From: an uncultured Flavobacteriaceae bacterium
Lineage (GTDB): Bacteria > Bacteroidota > Bacteroidia > Flavobacteriales > Flavobacteriaceae
DNA length: 64,000 nucleotides
Direction of reading: 5' to 3'
Assembly (NCBI GenBank): GCA_947500525.1
Contig: CANMSH010000003.1
Location: 434,001 to 498,000, forward strand
The notes beneath the pieces are model-generated. The model was not told the DNA's origin, searched no databases, and was given only the letters and a program-made list of their open reading frames with translations. The position numbers were made by a program, and so were the translations under genes. How positions within the stretch are numbered: the first letter of the stretch is position 1; every line of letters begins with the position of its first letter. Positions 37,648 through 47,580 of this stretch are shown here, piece by piece.

Positions 37648-40137
37648 TTAAAAGAAAAATCCGATCCCTCCTTTTATTCCGAATTTAGTTGCACCTGGAA
37701 GATCCAAATAATTGCCTCGAAAGATAAAATCTATCCGTATCAATTTAAAGATATTATCTACTCCAAAGCTATATTCATAATAGGGTTTCGTAGGAGCCGA
37801 CGCATTACCTTCCCTTAAAAAAGTACTCAATTGTGCATTTTCTGGCGACAAATTACCGACAATACCCCGTACACCCACAATTTCACGTAAATTCAATTTT
37901 CTTAGTAACGGTATTCTTGAAAAAATACGACCATTAAAATTATGTTCAAGATGTAGTGAAGCATATTCATCTGTGATAAACTCATAATAATCTAATAGAT
38001 CAAAAGTTCTTGGCGCTCTAAAAAGCGTTTGGTTTCCTGGAACAGCATCTAATAAAGACAATGGCACCTCTCCAAAAGTTTTTCCAAGTTCGAGGGTATA
38101 TCTCAACTTACCAAATCCACCCATTAAAAGTCGGTGGCGATAATACAGTTGCAACTTATCATAATTAAAGTCACTATTTAACACCCCTTTTAATCCTTTC
38201 GTATAACTCATATAGAGCGTTGGATACCTTCCCGCATTACTCACATCTCTATCTACGCCAAAACCAGCATTCTTTCTACCAGGTGTGTAATTAATGGCAA
38301 AATCGACTTCTGTTTGTTTTACTTTTGATTGTAAATCACCATTTTCGTCCAAATAGGTAACATCAAATAAATCTGGAGCAGCGGCCCTCAGGGTCTTATA
38401 GGTAGCCCCCAGTTTGAAATTCAAATTCCGTATGGGTTCGACATCTATCGCTAAATTTGTTAAATTTAAATTGGTCAATCTGAAATTCTCTCCCCGGGTG
38501 AAAAACGCTGCAGAAGCAAAACTTCGATTCAATACATCATTTGCCGTGGTTAGACTTACGCCCGTTTGTTCGACATCTCTCCTATTCCCACCAGACAGAA
38601 TAATTCTATTCTTTTTATCAACCATCCATTTACCTCCAATACCATACTTGAACTTATTATCTCTCGTACCATAGGCCATAAACCCTTGAATACGCCATGT
38701 ATCATTTTGAGTAAAAAAGGTTCGTCCTCCTACTCTAATTCGAGTACCTTCTACATCGTTACTTCCTAACGTAGAAAAAATAGGACCATAATCAAAACCG
38801 TTAAATAACTGCCAATACCCAGAGGCTAACGTTGCTCCTAAACTGTACAATTGTTTAAATTTTCGTACTGTTTTTAACGTATCTAACATTTTATAAATTC
38901 CAACCTCATCATCATTTAATTTTTCCATTCGATTCTTATTCCAAAAATCGTCTGGGCGATTATAGATTTCCTCTTTGTAGGCATCTACTCGCTTTGCATA
39001 AAATTTATCTTCTAAAACCTTATCAAATTCGTAGTTATTAAATAAGGTCGTCCTTCTTCCATAGACTCCTTTCGATTCTTCTTTCTTTCTAAAGGCAAAA
39101 TCAGACATCATATGATCTCTCTTTAATAAGAAAACCGAATCATTTAATACATTAAACTCTTGTTCAATATGAATTTCTTTTACCCAATTGATATTGGCAC
39201 TTTTAGTGGCGTCCATTTCAATTTCCTTCACGGCAAACGTAGAATCATTGACCCAAAAGTCACCTTTGAACGTAAGTTCATTTTTCCTTCTCGGATAGAA
39301 TAGAATATTATAACACCATTTATTATCGATAAAGGCACTATCTGTTAAGACATAATTATAGACTGAAACACCCGTACGAGAGAGCGGGCTTGTAAAACTC
39401 TTATCAAAAAACTTCAAATAATTATCATAAATATTGTAATCTACATAGAGTTGTTTCACGAATTCTATTAATTCCTGATTACTTTCAAAGCCCGAGTTTT
39501 TATTGGCAATGAGTTCTTCTCTAAATTTCTTCGAAGGTCTATTTTTACCATGTGTTTTATACATCGCTTCATTGATAAAAATAGGTAGATATGGTTTTCC
39601 TGTAACACTCGAAGTATCTATTTGATCAAATACGAACTCCATTCCTTTAAAAAGTTTCTTTTTCTTAAACTTCTCATCGATGTTATTAAGATCAAACTCA
39701 ATTTTCTCGTATTTGTCATATTGGTATTGTGGATACAAATAGATGCCATTTTGTCTCTTTTTTGCCCAGATTTTTCGAAGAATAGCAATTGCTGGATTCC
39801 CTTTTTTCTTTTGTTTCCCAGAATAAAGCACGACTTCGTCTAACTGAGCTCCTTCTGCTAAGACAATTTTTAAATCAAAATTTCTGGCTTTTAACGGAAC
39901 AATTTTTGTTTCATATCCTAAAAAGGAGACGATTAATTCTGTATATGTTTTGTCAGATTCTAAATAAAATTTCCCATTCTCATTCGAAACGGTACCCACT
40001 GTAGACCCTTTAAACACAATATTTGCGTAAGGTACAGGTTCATTTAGTTCATCAATTACAATACCGCTTACTTTTACCTGAGCCGACACTATCATTGAAC
40101 ATAATAGGAGTGCCAGTGTTATTAGTTTAGTATTCAT
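37648..40137 (-). CDS. DUF5686/carboxypeptidase-like regulatory domain outer membrane protein
   Basis: N-terminal VSGIVIDELNEPVPYANIVFKGSTVGTVSNENGKFYL domain, then large DUF5686-like beta-rich region ending in aromatic residue (GGIGFFF). Confidence 0.85.
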   Translation of the reverse strand: MNTKLITLALLLCSMIVSAQVKVSGIVIDELNEPVPYANIVFKGSTVGTVSNENGKFYLESDKTYTELIVSFLGYETKIVPLKARNFDLKIVLAEGAQLDEVVLYSGKQKKKGNPAIAILRKIWAKKRQNGIYLYPQYQYDKYEKIEFDLNNIDEKFKKKKLFKGMEFVFDQIDTSSVTGKPYLPIFINEAMYKTHGKNRPSKKFREELIANKNSGFESNQELIEFVKQLYVDYNIYDNYLKFFDKSFTSPLSRTGVSVYNYVLTDSAFIDNKWCYNILFYPRRKNELTFKGDFWVNDSTFAVKEIEMDATKSANINWVKEIHIEQEFNVLNDSVFLLKRDHMMSDFAFRKKEESKGVYGRRTTLFNNYEFDKVLEDKFYAKRVDAYKEEIYNRPDDFWNKNRMEKLNDDEVGIYKMLDTLKTVRKFKQLYSLGATLASGYWQLFNGFDYGPIFSTLGSNDVEGTRIRVGGRTFFTQNDTWRIQGFMAYGTRDNKFKYGIGGKWMVDKKNRIILSGGNRRDVEQTGVSLTTANDVLNRSFASAAFFTRGENFRLTNLNLTNLAIDVEPIRNLNFKLGATYKTLRAAAPDLFDVTYLDENGDLQSKVKQTEVDFAINYTPGRKNAGFGVDRDVSNAGRYPTLYMSYTKGLKGVLNSDFNYDKLQLYYRHRLLMGGFGKLRYTLELGKTFGEVPLSLLDAVPGNQTLFRAPRTFDLLDYYEFITDEYASLHLEHNFNGRIFSRIPLLRKLNLREIVGVRGIVGNLSPENAQLSTFLREGNASAPTKPYYEYSFGVDNIFKLIRIDFIFRGNYLDLPGATKFGIKGGIGFFF

Positions 40138-40149
40138 ATATAGTATATA

Positions 40150-40184
40150 TAAAAATTCCTTTCAGAGTTGGACTTGAAAGGAAT
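40150..40184 (-). terminator. terminator-like hairpin after pdhB
   Basis: ATTCCTTTCA-gagttggact-TGAAAGGAAT; T-rich tail on minus strand. Confidence 0.65.
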
Positions 40185-40208
40185 CTATATAGCAATTTTA
40201 ATGCCAAC

Positions 40209-41189
40209 TTATTTCACGTACAACACAGATTTAACTGCTTTAATTACATCCTTGTGATTTGGTATCCATTCTTCAAGTAATACCGGTGAATAAGGTGCGG
40301 GAGTATCTGCCGTTGTGATACGCTGAATTGGCGCATCTAAATAATCAAACGCCTGTTCTTGAACTTGATAGGTAATTTCAGAAGCTACACTGGCAAACGG
40401 CCATGCTTCTTCTAAAATAACCAACCTATTTGTTTTTTTAACAGAAGTTAAGATCGCCTCGTGATCCATAGGTCTCACTGTTCGTAAATCAATAATTTCT
40501 GCAGAAATATTTTCTTTCGCCAATTCGTCTGCGGCTTTATAAGCTTCTTTTATAATCTTACCAAAAGACACTATGGTTACATCTGTACCTTCTCTTTTAA
40601 TATCGGCAACACCAATAGGTAAAATATACTCGCCTTCTGGCACCTCTCCTTTATCACCATACATTTGTTCAGACTCCATAAAGATAACCGGATCATCATC
40701 GCGAATAGCAGCTTTTAATAATCCCTTTGCATCATACGGATTTGAAGGAACGATCACTTTTAATCCTGGCGTATTTGCGAACCAATTTTCAAATGCTTGA
40801 GAATGAGTCGCTCCTAACTGACCTGCCGATGCCGTTGGACCTCTAAATACGATTGGACATTTAAATTGTCCTCCAGACATTTGACGGATTTTAGCTGCAT
40901 TATTAATAATTTGATCAATACCCACTAATGAAAAGTTAAACGTCATATATTCTACAATAGGTCTATTACCTGTCATGGTAGATCCAATGGCAATTCCAGC
41001 GAAACCGAGTTCAGCAATTGGTGTGTCAATAACACGTTTAGCACCAAACTCATCGAGCATGCCTTTAGAGGCTTTATAAGCACCGTTATATTCGGCCACT
41101 TCCTCACCCATTAAATATATACTTTCATCACGGCGCATTTCTTCGCTCATAGCCTCACAAATGGCTTCTCTAAATTGAATTGTTTTCAT
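40209..41189 (-). CDS. pdhB: pyruvate dehydrogenase E1 component subunit beta
   Basis: MKTIQFREAICEAMSEEMRRDESIYLMGEEVAEYNGAYKASKGMLDEFGAKRVIDTPIAELGFAGIAIGSTMTGNRPIVEYMTFNF. Confidence 0.96.
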   Translation of the reverse strand: MKTIQFREAICEAMSEEMRRDESIYLMGEEVAEYNGAYKASKGMLDEFGAKRVIDTPIAELGFAGIAIGSTMTGNRPIVEYMTFNFSLVGIDQIINNAAKIRQMSGGQFKCPIVFRGPTASAGQLGATHSQAFENWFANTPGLKVIVPSNPYDAKGLLKAAIRDDDPVIFMESEQMYGDKGEVPEGEYILPIGVADIKREGTDVTIVSFGKIIKEAYKAADELAKENISAEIIDLRTVRPMDHEAILTSVKKTNRLVILEEAWPFASVASEITYQVQEQAFDYLDAPIQRITTADTPAPYSPVLLEEWIPNHKDVIKAVKSVLYVK

Positions 41190-41259
41190 TTATTCTAATT
41201 AATTCGAACACAAAAATAAGAAAAAACAAAACACTTCAAGTCAAAGAAAATAGAATATT

Positions 41260-41281
41260 TTTACTATGCATGCATAGTAAA
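41260..41281. promoter_or_regulatory. 22-bp perfect palindrome in pdhB/etfB divergent region (candidate operator)
   Basis: TTTACTATGCATGCATAGTAAA. Confidence 0.6.
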
Positions 41282-41296
41282 TTGAAAAAAATGTAG

Positions 41297-41304
41297 TACC
41301 TTCG
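41297..41304 (+). promoter_or_regulatory. candidate -7 element for etfB (TAccTTcG)
   Basis: One mismatch to Bacteroidota TAnnTTTG, 16 nt downstream of the palindrome. Confidence 0.35.
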
Positions 41305-41353
41305 CCAAAGTTATTTATTTAACGAATTTTACACATAAAAAACACTATAAAGA

Positions 41354-42094
41354 ATGAAAATATTAGTTTGTATAAGTCATGTTCCTGATACAACTTCGAA
41401 GATCAATTTCACAGATAACGATACGAAATTTGATACAAACGGAGTTCAATTTGTGATTAATCCTTACGATGAATTCTCATTGACAAGAGCAATGTGGTTT
41501 AAAGAAAAGCAGGGTGCCACCGTAACTGTTGTAAATGTAGGCAATGCGACTACAGAACCTACACTGCGAAAAGCATTGGCTATTGGTGCAGATGATGCTA
41601 TTCGGGTAAATGTTGAAGCAACCGATGGTTTTTTAGTTGCAAAAGAATTAGCTGCTGTCGTAAAAAATGGTGGATATGATCTAGTGTTGGCAGGAAAAGA
41701 ATCTGCTGATTATAATGGACAAATGGTTCCTGGGATGTTAGCTTCCTTAGTAGATTTTAACTTTGTAAATGGTTGTGTTGGAATTGAAGTTGATGGTTCG
41801 GCAGCCACCTTAACAAGAGAAATTGACGGAGGTGATGAAAAAGTATCTTCAACATTGCCTTTAGTTGTCGCCGGACAAAAAGGAATTGTAGAAGAAAAAG
41901 ACCTTAGAATACCAAATATGAGAGGTATCATGATGGCCCGTAAAAAACCATTACAAGTACTTGATCCTACCGGGGCTGCTGCTGCAACGCAATCGCAGTC
42001 TTTCGAAAAACCAGCCGCTAAAGGTGCTGTGAGCTTAGTTGATAATGTTGATGATTTGATTCATCTATTACACAACGAAGCCAAAGTAATATAA
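41354..42094 (+). CDS. etfB: electron transfer flavoprotein subunit beta
   Basis: MKILVCISHVPDTTSKINF; DLVLAGKESADYNGQMVPGMLASLV. Confidence 0.96.
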   Translation: MKILVCISHVPDTTSKINFTDNDTKFDTNGVQFVINPYDEFSLTRAMWFKEKQGATVTVVNVGNATTEPTLRKALAIGADDAIRVNVEATDGFLVAKELAAVVKNGGYDLVLAGKESADYNGQMVPGMLASLVDFNFVNGCVGIEVDGSAATLTREIDGGDEKVSSTLPLVVAGQKGIVEEKDLRIPNMRGIMMARKKPLQVLDPTGAAAATQSQSFEKPAAKGAVSLVDNVDDLIHLLHNEAKVI

Positions 42095-42108
42095 AGAGGT
42101 TTTTATTG

Positions 42109-42177
42109 TTTCGAATTAAATTCGAAATCTTATAGAATTTAGATAAAGTTTAACATGTCTTGCCTTTGAGTGCAAGA
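42109..42177. promoter_or_regulatory. palindrome plus hairpin between etfB and etfA
   Basis: TTTCGAATT-a-AATTCGAAA (42109-42127) and TCTTGC-ctttgagt-GCAAGA (42158-42177). Confidence 0.45.
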
Positions 42178-42193
42178 TTCAAATAAAAAATAT

Positions 42194-43156
42194 ATGTCTG
42201 TTTTAGTTTTTGCCGATTCATCGGAAGGAAAATTTAAAAAAACTGCTTTCGAAGTAGTTTCTTACGGAAAAAAAGTGGCAGAGCAATTAGGAAGCTCTAT
42301 GACAGCAGTAACCATTAACGGTGGTGACGCTTCAGAATTATACACCTATGGTGCCGAAAAAGTACTTGAAGTAAAAGAAGGAAGTTTGTCGTCTTTTAAC
42401 GCAAAGGCGTATGCCGCTATTATTAGTCAAGCTGCAAATGCACAAAATGCTGATGTAGTAATTATTGATTCGAGTGTTGATGGGTTAACAGTAGCGTCAT
42501 TAGTGGCAGTTGCATTAGACGCAGGGTATGCTTCAAATGTTGTTGATTTACCAAGTAGTACGAGTCCGTTTACTGTAAAACGTAAAGCTTTCTCTAACAA
42601 AGGATTTAACAATACTGTTATCTCTACCGATAAAAAAGTTATTGGAGTTGCGAAGAATTCATATGGTGCTCACGAAAATTCTGTATCAGGTTCTTCTGAG
42701 AGTTTCAGCGCAACAATTCCAGAAATGGGTGTGAAATCAGAAAGCGTGAGTAAAGCTAGTGGTAGTGTTACCATTGCTGATGCTGATGTTGTTGTTTCGG
42801 CTGGTAGAGGGTTGAAAGGACCTGAAAATTGGGGAATGGTCGAAGAACTGGCCACTATTTTAGGTGCCGCAACTGCATGCTCTAAGCCTGTTTCTGATTT
42901 AGGTTGGAGACCACATAGCGAGCATGTTGGACAAACGGGTAAACCAGTAGCATCTAATTTATACATAGCCATTGGAATTTCTGGAGCCATTCAGCACTTA
43001 GCAGGAATCAATGCTTCTAAAGTAAAAGTTGTTATTAACACTGACCCTGAAGCTCCATTCTTTAAAGCGGCAGACTATGGTATTGTAGGAGATGCTTTTG
43101 AAGTAGTTCCACAATTAATTGAAAAATTAAAAGACTTTAAAGCACAAAACTCATAA
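42194..43156 (+). CDS. etfA: electron transfer flavoprotein subunit alpha
   Basis: SVLVFADSSEGKFKKTAFEVVSYGKKVAEQLG; VVSAGRGLKGPENW; SKPVSDLGWRPHSEHVGQTGKPVASNLYIAIGISGAIQHLAGI; start at ATG 42194 rather than GTG 42170. Confidence 0.97.
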   Translation: MSVLVFADSSEGKFKKTAFEVVSYGKKVAEQLGSSMTAVTINGGDASELYTYGAEKVLEVKEGSLSSFNAKAYAAIISQAANAQNADVVIIDSSVDGLTVASLVAVALDAGYASNVVDLPSSTSPFTVKRKAFSNKGFNNTVISTDKKVIGVAKNSYGAHENSVSGSSESFSATIPEMGVKSESVSKASGSVTIADADVVVSAGRGLKGPENWGMVEELATILGAATACSKPVSDLGWRPHSEHVGQTGKPVASNLYIAIGISGAIQHLAGINASKVKVVINTDPEAPFFKAADYGIVGDAFEVVPQLIEKLKDFKAQNS

Positions 43157-43174
43157 AATTTATTAAATTGTGCC

Positions 43175-43230
43175 TGCAAAAGGCTGTCTAATTTAGGACA
43201 AAAAATCCTTTATTAGATGGCTTTTGCATT
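43175..43230 (+). terminator. terminator-like long hairpin after etfA
   Basis: TGCAAAAGGCTGTCTAA paired with TTAGATGGCTTTTGCA (imperfect) followed by TTTT. Confidence 0.55.
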
Positions 43231-43242
43231 TTAGAATCAACT

Positions 43243-43851
43243 ATGAGTTTAGTACGACTGAACATAAAAGGCATATCATATAGCCAAACACAAAGCGGTG
43301 CTTATGCATTGGTTTTAAGTGAAATAGAAGGAGAAAGAACCTTACCTATAATTATTGGAGCTTTTGAGGCTCAATCTATAGCAATTGCCCTAGAGAAGGA
43401 AATCAAACCTCCAAGACCATTAACTCATGACCTTTTTAAAACCTTTTCTGACCGTTTTCAAATAAAGGTAAAACAGGTTATCATACATAAATTGGTAGAT
43501 GGTGTTTTCTACTCAAGCCTCATTTGTGAACGTGATAGAATAGAAGAAATAATTGATGCACGTACTTCTGACGCAATAGCGTTGGCAACTAGATTTAACG
43601 CGCCGATTTTTACGTACGAAAATATTCTAGATAAGGCTGGTATTTTTTTAAAATCGAAAGACGATTCTGTTGAAGATATTGCAAATATTGAAGTTGAAGA
43701 AACCGTTTCTGAACCCTCAATACCGCAAGACGCTTCGTTTAAAGAAATCTCGCTCAATGAACTTCATAACAAATTAGATGAAGCCGTTGTTAATGAAGAC
43801 TATGAATTAGCAGCCAAACTGAGAGACGAAATTTCTAAACGTCAAAAATAA
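43243..43851 (+). CDS. bifunctional nuclease family protein (DUF151) with C-terminal UVR motif
   Basis: LPIIIGAFEAQSIAIALEKEIKPPRPLTHDLF; DARTSDAIALATRFNAPIFT; C-terminal LDEAVVNEDYELAAKLRDEI. Confidence 0.93.
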   Translation: MSLVRLNIKGISYSQTQSGAYALVLSEIEGERTLPIIIGAFEAQSIAIALEKEIKPPRPLTHDLFKTFSDRFQIKVKQVIIHKLVDGVFYSSLICERDRIEEIIDARTSDAIALATRFNAPIFTYENILDKAGIFLKSKDDSVEDIANIEVEETVSEPSIPQDASFKEISLNELHNKLDEAVVNEDYELAAKLRDEISKRQK

Positions 43852-43870
43852 ACCCTTACTAACATCTATT

Positions 43871-45361
43871 ATGCGAAATTTACTTTGTATTCTTCTTGCC
43901 ATTTTTACATTTAATACATATGCGCAAGATTCATTGCAAGTAACCTCGGTAGATTCAGTATCAATAGAAAAAGTAAGCACTTCGAAAGTTGATGAACTCA
44001 ATGATAACTCAGAAACGAAGACAGCTCAAGTAAGTAACGATACTATTATTCCAAGTCAAGGTTTTTCCATGAACTCATTATGGAGAGGTGTATTAGGAAT
44101 GATTTCATTGTTGCTCATTGCATTTCTTTTTAGTAGTAACAAAAGAGCTATTGATTGGAAAAAAGTCGCCATAGGATTATCTCTTCAGCTGATCATAGCA
44201 ATTGGTGTGTTGAAAATATCCTTTATTCAGAAAGGCTTTGAATTGATAGGAGGTTTATTCATAGAAATACTAAATTACACAAGAGCTGGAAGCAAATTTT
44301 TATTCGATGGATTAGTAGTCGATATGGACACTTTTGGATATATTTTTGCTTTTCAAGTGCTCCCTACTATCATCTTTTTTTCTGCCTTAACTTCTTTATT
44401 ATTTTACCTAGGTATTATTCAAAAATTAGTAAAAGTACTAGCATTATTATTATCCAAAGTATTAGGTATTTCAGGAATGGAGAGTCTCTCTGTTGCCGGG
44501 AATATATTTCTAGGGCAAACGGAAGCACCATTGCTTATCAAGGCCTATTTAGAAAAAATGAATAAATCAGAAATGCTTTTAGTAATGATTGGTGGTATGG
44601 CTACTGTGGCTGGAGCAGTTCTTGCCGCCTATATTGGTTTTCTTGGTGGAGAGGATACCGCGCTACAATTAGTCTTTGCGAAACATTTACTGGCAGCTTC
44701 TGTCATGGCCGCTCCTGGCGCTATTGTCATTTCTAAAATACTCTATCCTCAAACAGAAACCGTGAATACAGATGTATCTGTATCTCAAGAAAAAATTGGT
44801 TCTAATATACTTGACGCCATTGCCAATGGAACAACAGAAGGATTGAAGCTTGCGGTTAATGTAGGTGCTATGCTTTTAGTATTTGTAGCTTTTATCGCAA
44901 TGATTAATGGCATATTTGGTTGGATAGGAGATATTACAAATCTGAATGATTGGATGGCAGCTAATACTGCATATCCTGCCCTTTCTTTGGAAGCCATTCT
45001 AGGAACAATATTTGCACCACTCATGTGGCTTATTGGTGTAGCAACAGCTGACACTATGCTAATGGGGCAACTCCTCGGTATAAAATTGGCCGCTAGTGAA
45101 TTTGTTGGATATATTCAGTTAGCAGAACTTAAAAACGCTGCCAATGCAACGCATTTAACTTACAATAAATCTATCATTATGGCCACCTATATGCTTTGTG
45201 GCTTCGCCAACTTCGCATCTATAGGTATTCAAATTGGAGGTATCGGGTCATTAGCTCCAGGACAACGTAAAACCTTGTCTGAATTCGGTATGAAAGCTTT
45301 AATTGGAGGTTCTATAGCTTCTTTGATTTCTGCGACTATCGCCGGAATGATCATTGGCTAA
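43871..45361 (+). CDS. NupC/CNT family nucleoside transporter with secreted N-terminal extension
   Basis: VAGNIFLGQTEAPLLIKAYLEKMNKSEMLLVMIGGMATVAGAVLAAYIGFLG; ATYMLCGFANFASIGIQIGGIGSLAPGQR. Confidence 0.93.
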   Translation: MRNLLCILLAIFTFNTYAQDSLQVTSVDSVSIEKVSTSKVDELNDNSETKTAQVSNDTIIPSQGFSMNSLWRGVLGMISLLLIAFLFSSNKRAIDWKKVAIGLSLQLIIAIGVLKISFIQKGFELIGGLFIEILNYTRAGSKFLFDGLVVDMDTFGYIFAFQVLPTIIFFSALTSLLFYLGIIQKLVKVLALLLSKVLGISGMESLSVAGNIFLGQTEAPLLIKAYLEKMNKSEMLLVMIGGMATVAGAVLAAYIGFLGGEDTALQLVFAKHLLAASVMAAPGAIVISKILYPQTETVNTDVSVSQEKIGSNILDAIANGTTEGLKLAVNVGAMLLVFVAFIAMINGIFGWIGDITNLNDWMAANTAYPALSLEAILGTIFAPLMWLIGVATADTMLMGQLLGIKLAASEFVGYIQLAELKNAANATHLTYNKSIIMATYMLCGFANFASIGIQIGGIGSLAPGQRKTLSEFGMKALIGGSIASLISATIAGMIIG

Positions 45362-45405
45362 ATGCTATATTATACACCTACTCCTATCGTAATCATCTTT
45401 GCGAT

Positions 45406-47580
45406 TTAAAAATCAAATCGATAATTCATTTTAAAAGCAATACCCCAGTTTTTACGCCTGATATTTTGATCAAAATTATCAGTAGCTACGAGATACACAT
45501 ATGATAATGGTTTATATTCCCATTGTAAACGACTATTTACATTGAAATTATCTGCCTGCGTATTGTATTGTACATACGTTGTCCAATTTAAACGATTATT
45601 AAAAAAGATCTCGCCCGTAAAACGTGCAAGATGAAAGGTTTCTTCTCCCAAATCATTCAAATCAATTTTATTGATATCGTAAGAAGCTTCAAGATTAGCA
45701 AAAGGCAATAATTGATAATTCAAATATACACCTCCAGTGGTTCTTTTGCCACTATAGTAACTTCCTTTTCTCACATTAAAACGATATCTAAACTTTTGAT
45801 TGTTGGCCGAATTATAGCCAATTTTCAAGGTACCGAAACGATAGATATCAGGCACCAAAGAATTTCCGTTTCCTAATGGATCAAATCCATATTTTAAATC
45901 AATATAATCATAGTTAACAACGAAATATACCGCTGACAAATTTTTAAAGAAAATAGCCGAATTATAGAAGTGTTGTGATTGTGAGAGCTCTCCCTCTTCG
46001 TCAAAATAATTATCTAACCCATAATTTATAAAACGAATAGAGTTTAACCACGACGACTTTTCATAAAACTTTTCATATTCTATTCCCGAAGAAGTTTGAG
46101 TGTACCCTTCTCGTATTACAAGATCATTTAAGGCATCATAGTTATAAAGTCTGGGTGTAAAACCAACATCGGTTATATAATTCTTTTCTAACTTTCTAAT
46201 AGACGTATTCCAATTCAGTCCTCTTTTATTAAACCAAATCCCTGCATTGTAAAAATTATTATCACCACTAATGTTTGTGGTAAGGCTTTTACCATAATTA
46301 AGTAATCCGATCCACTTATTATTGTTTGATTTATAATTCAAATTAATACCAGCAACGCGATTATAATTATTAGAAAAGTTGAATTTTTGGGTTTCTTGTC
46401 TATTGATAAAGTAACCTGTAGTAGTGAAATTTTTCGATAATTGTTGTTCACCAACTACTACTCCATAATTTTGTGATGCAACAGCATTCTTTGCATCTGT
46501 TTGTACATTGAGCACACCTATTCTTGTCTTTGATGATAGATTGCCAGACAACTTAAGTCCGAATTGAATATCGCTCGCCGCCCCTATTCTTCTTGAGTAA
46601 AACGGGTTTACACCGACAACACCCAAATTCGAAAATAGATCACTATTCTCTAAAAAGAAGTTTCGTCTTTCTGGAAAAAAAATGGAGAAACGTGTTAAAT
46701 TAGTCACCTGTTGATCTACATCTATTTGTGAAAAATCAGGATTTATCGTAGCATCCAATTTCAATGAAGAAGATACATTGTATTGAACATCTAAACTAGG
46801 TTTAAATCTCGTTTGGTTATTCTTCTCTAGAACATCATTTTCATAATTGATCGTTTGTGATGGCGTTACTGCAAAACGTGATGGTGTAATAGTTGGTAGT
46901 GCATCTACTGTGAACTTCTCAGTAAAACGCAAATCAAATAATCTATAGTTACGCTTCACGTTCTTTAAAATTGTCCACGCGTTCTTTTTAATATCTCGAA
47001 CATAAAACTGAATACCAAATACAGCTTCTCCTTTCGAATAATTCAAGGCTTTTAAAGGAATTGCCATTTCATATTGTTTTTGTGTCCCATTAGTAAAAGT
47101 CTGTGCATTCCATACGGCGTTCCAACTTGTATTGAAATCAAAACCTTCATTAATTCGTTCAACCAATCCATCAATAAGAGTACCATACCCATTTACCGAA
47201 AAATAGTACGCATTTTGTTCTTGATTTTGAGTGTCAATTAATAGTACAATTCCGTCACTCAAACCGATGGGAATATCTCGCTTTAAACTACTTACCTGTG
47301 TTCGCGCTTCGCTGTCATTATAAACGGCACTTACAAATAAATACTCACCGTTATGAAATAATTTTACAATCGTTTGATTTTCTGCTAGGCCCTCATCAGT
47401 TGGTAAATAATTATAGAAGTTGGTATATGCTTGTAAATTACTCCAAACAGCTTCATCAAATTTTCCGTCGATCGAAATTTTAGCATCCACAAACTTAATA
47501 TTCGGAGTTTGAGAAAATAAAACTTTGCTAAAAAAGGAAAAGAAAATTATCAATAACCCTAATCTGATTTCCTTTTTCAT
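45406..47580 (-). CDS. DUF5916 / carbohydrate-binding family 9-like outer membrane protein
   Basis: ISIDGKFDEAVWSNLQAYTNF CBM9-like N-terminus; LDVQYNVSSSLKLDATINPDFSQIDVDQQVTNLTRFSIFFPERRNFFLENSDLFS. Confidence 0.88.
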   Translation of the reverse strand: MKKEIRLGLLIIFFSFFSKVLFSQTPNIKFVDAKISIDGKFDEAVWSNLQAYTNFYNYLPTDEGLAENQTIVKLFHNGEYLFVSAVYNDSEARTQVSSLKRDIPIGLSDGIVLLIDTQNQEQNAYYFSVNGYGTLIDGLVERINEGFDFNTSWNAVWNAQTFTNGTQKQYEMAIPLKALNYSKGEAVFGIQFYVRDIKKNAWTILKNVKRNYRLFDLRFTEKFTVDALPTITPSRFAVTPSQTINYENDVLEKNNQTRFKPSLDVQYNVSSSLKLDATINPDFSQIDVDQQVTNLTRFSIFFPERRNFFLENSDLFSNLGVVGVNPFYSRRIGAASDIQFGLKLSGNLSSKTRIGVLNVQTDAKNAVASQNYGVVVGEQQLSKNFTTTGYFINRQETQKFNFSNNYNRVAGINLNYKSNNNKWIGLLNYGKSLTTNISGDNNFYNAGIWFNKRGLNWNTSIRKLEKNYITDVGFTPRLYNYDALNDLVIREGYTQTSSGIEYEKFYEKSSWLNSIRFINYGLDNYFDEEGELSQSQHFYNSAIFFKNLSAVYFVVNYDYIDLKYGFDPLGNGNSLVPDIYRFGTLKIGYNSANNQKFRYRFNVRKGSYYSGKRTTGGVYLNYQLLPFANLEASYDINKIDLNDLGEETFHLARFTGEIFFNNRLNWTTYVQYNTQADNFNVNSRLQWEYKPLSYVYLVATDNFDQNIRRKNWGIAFKMNYRFDF

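Noticed and set aside
45362-45405. Possible terminator between convergent nupC and DUF5916 genes
   Set aside because: Only a 4-bp complementarity (ATCG/CGAT); too weak to call.
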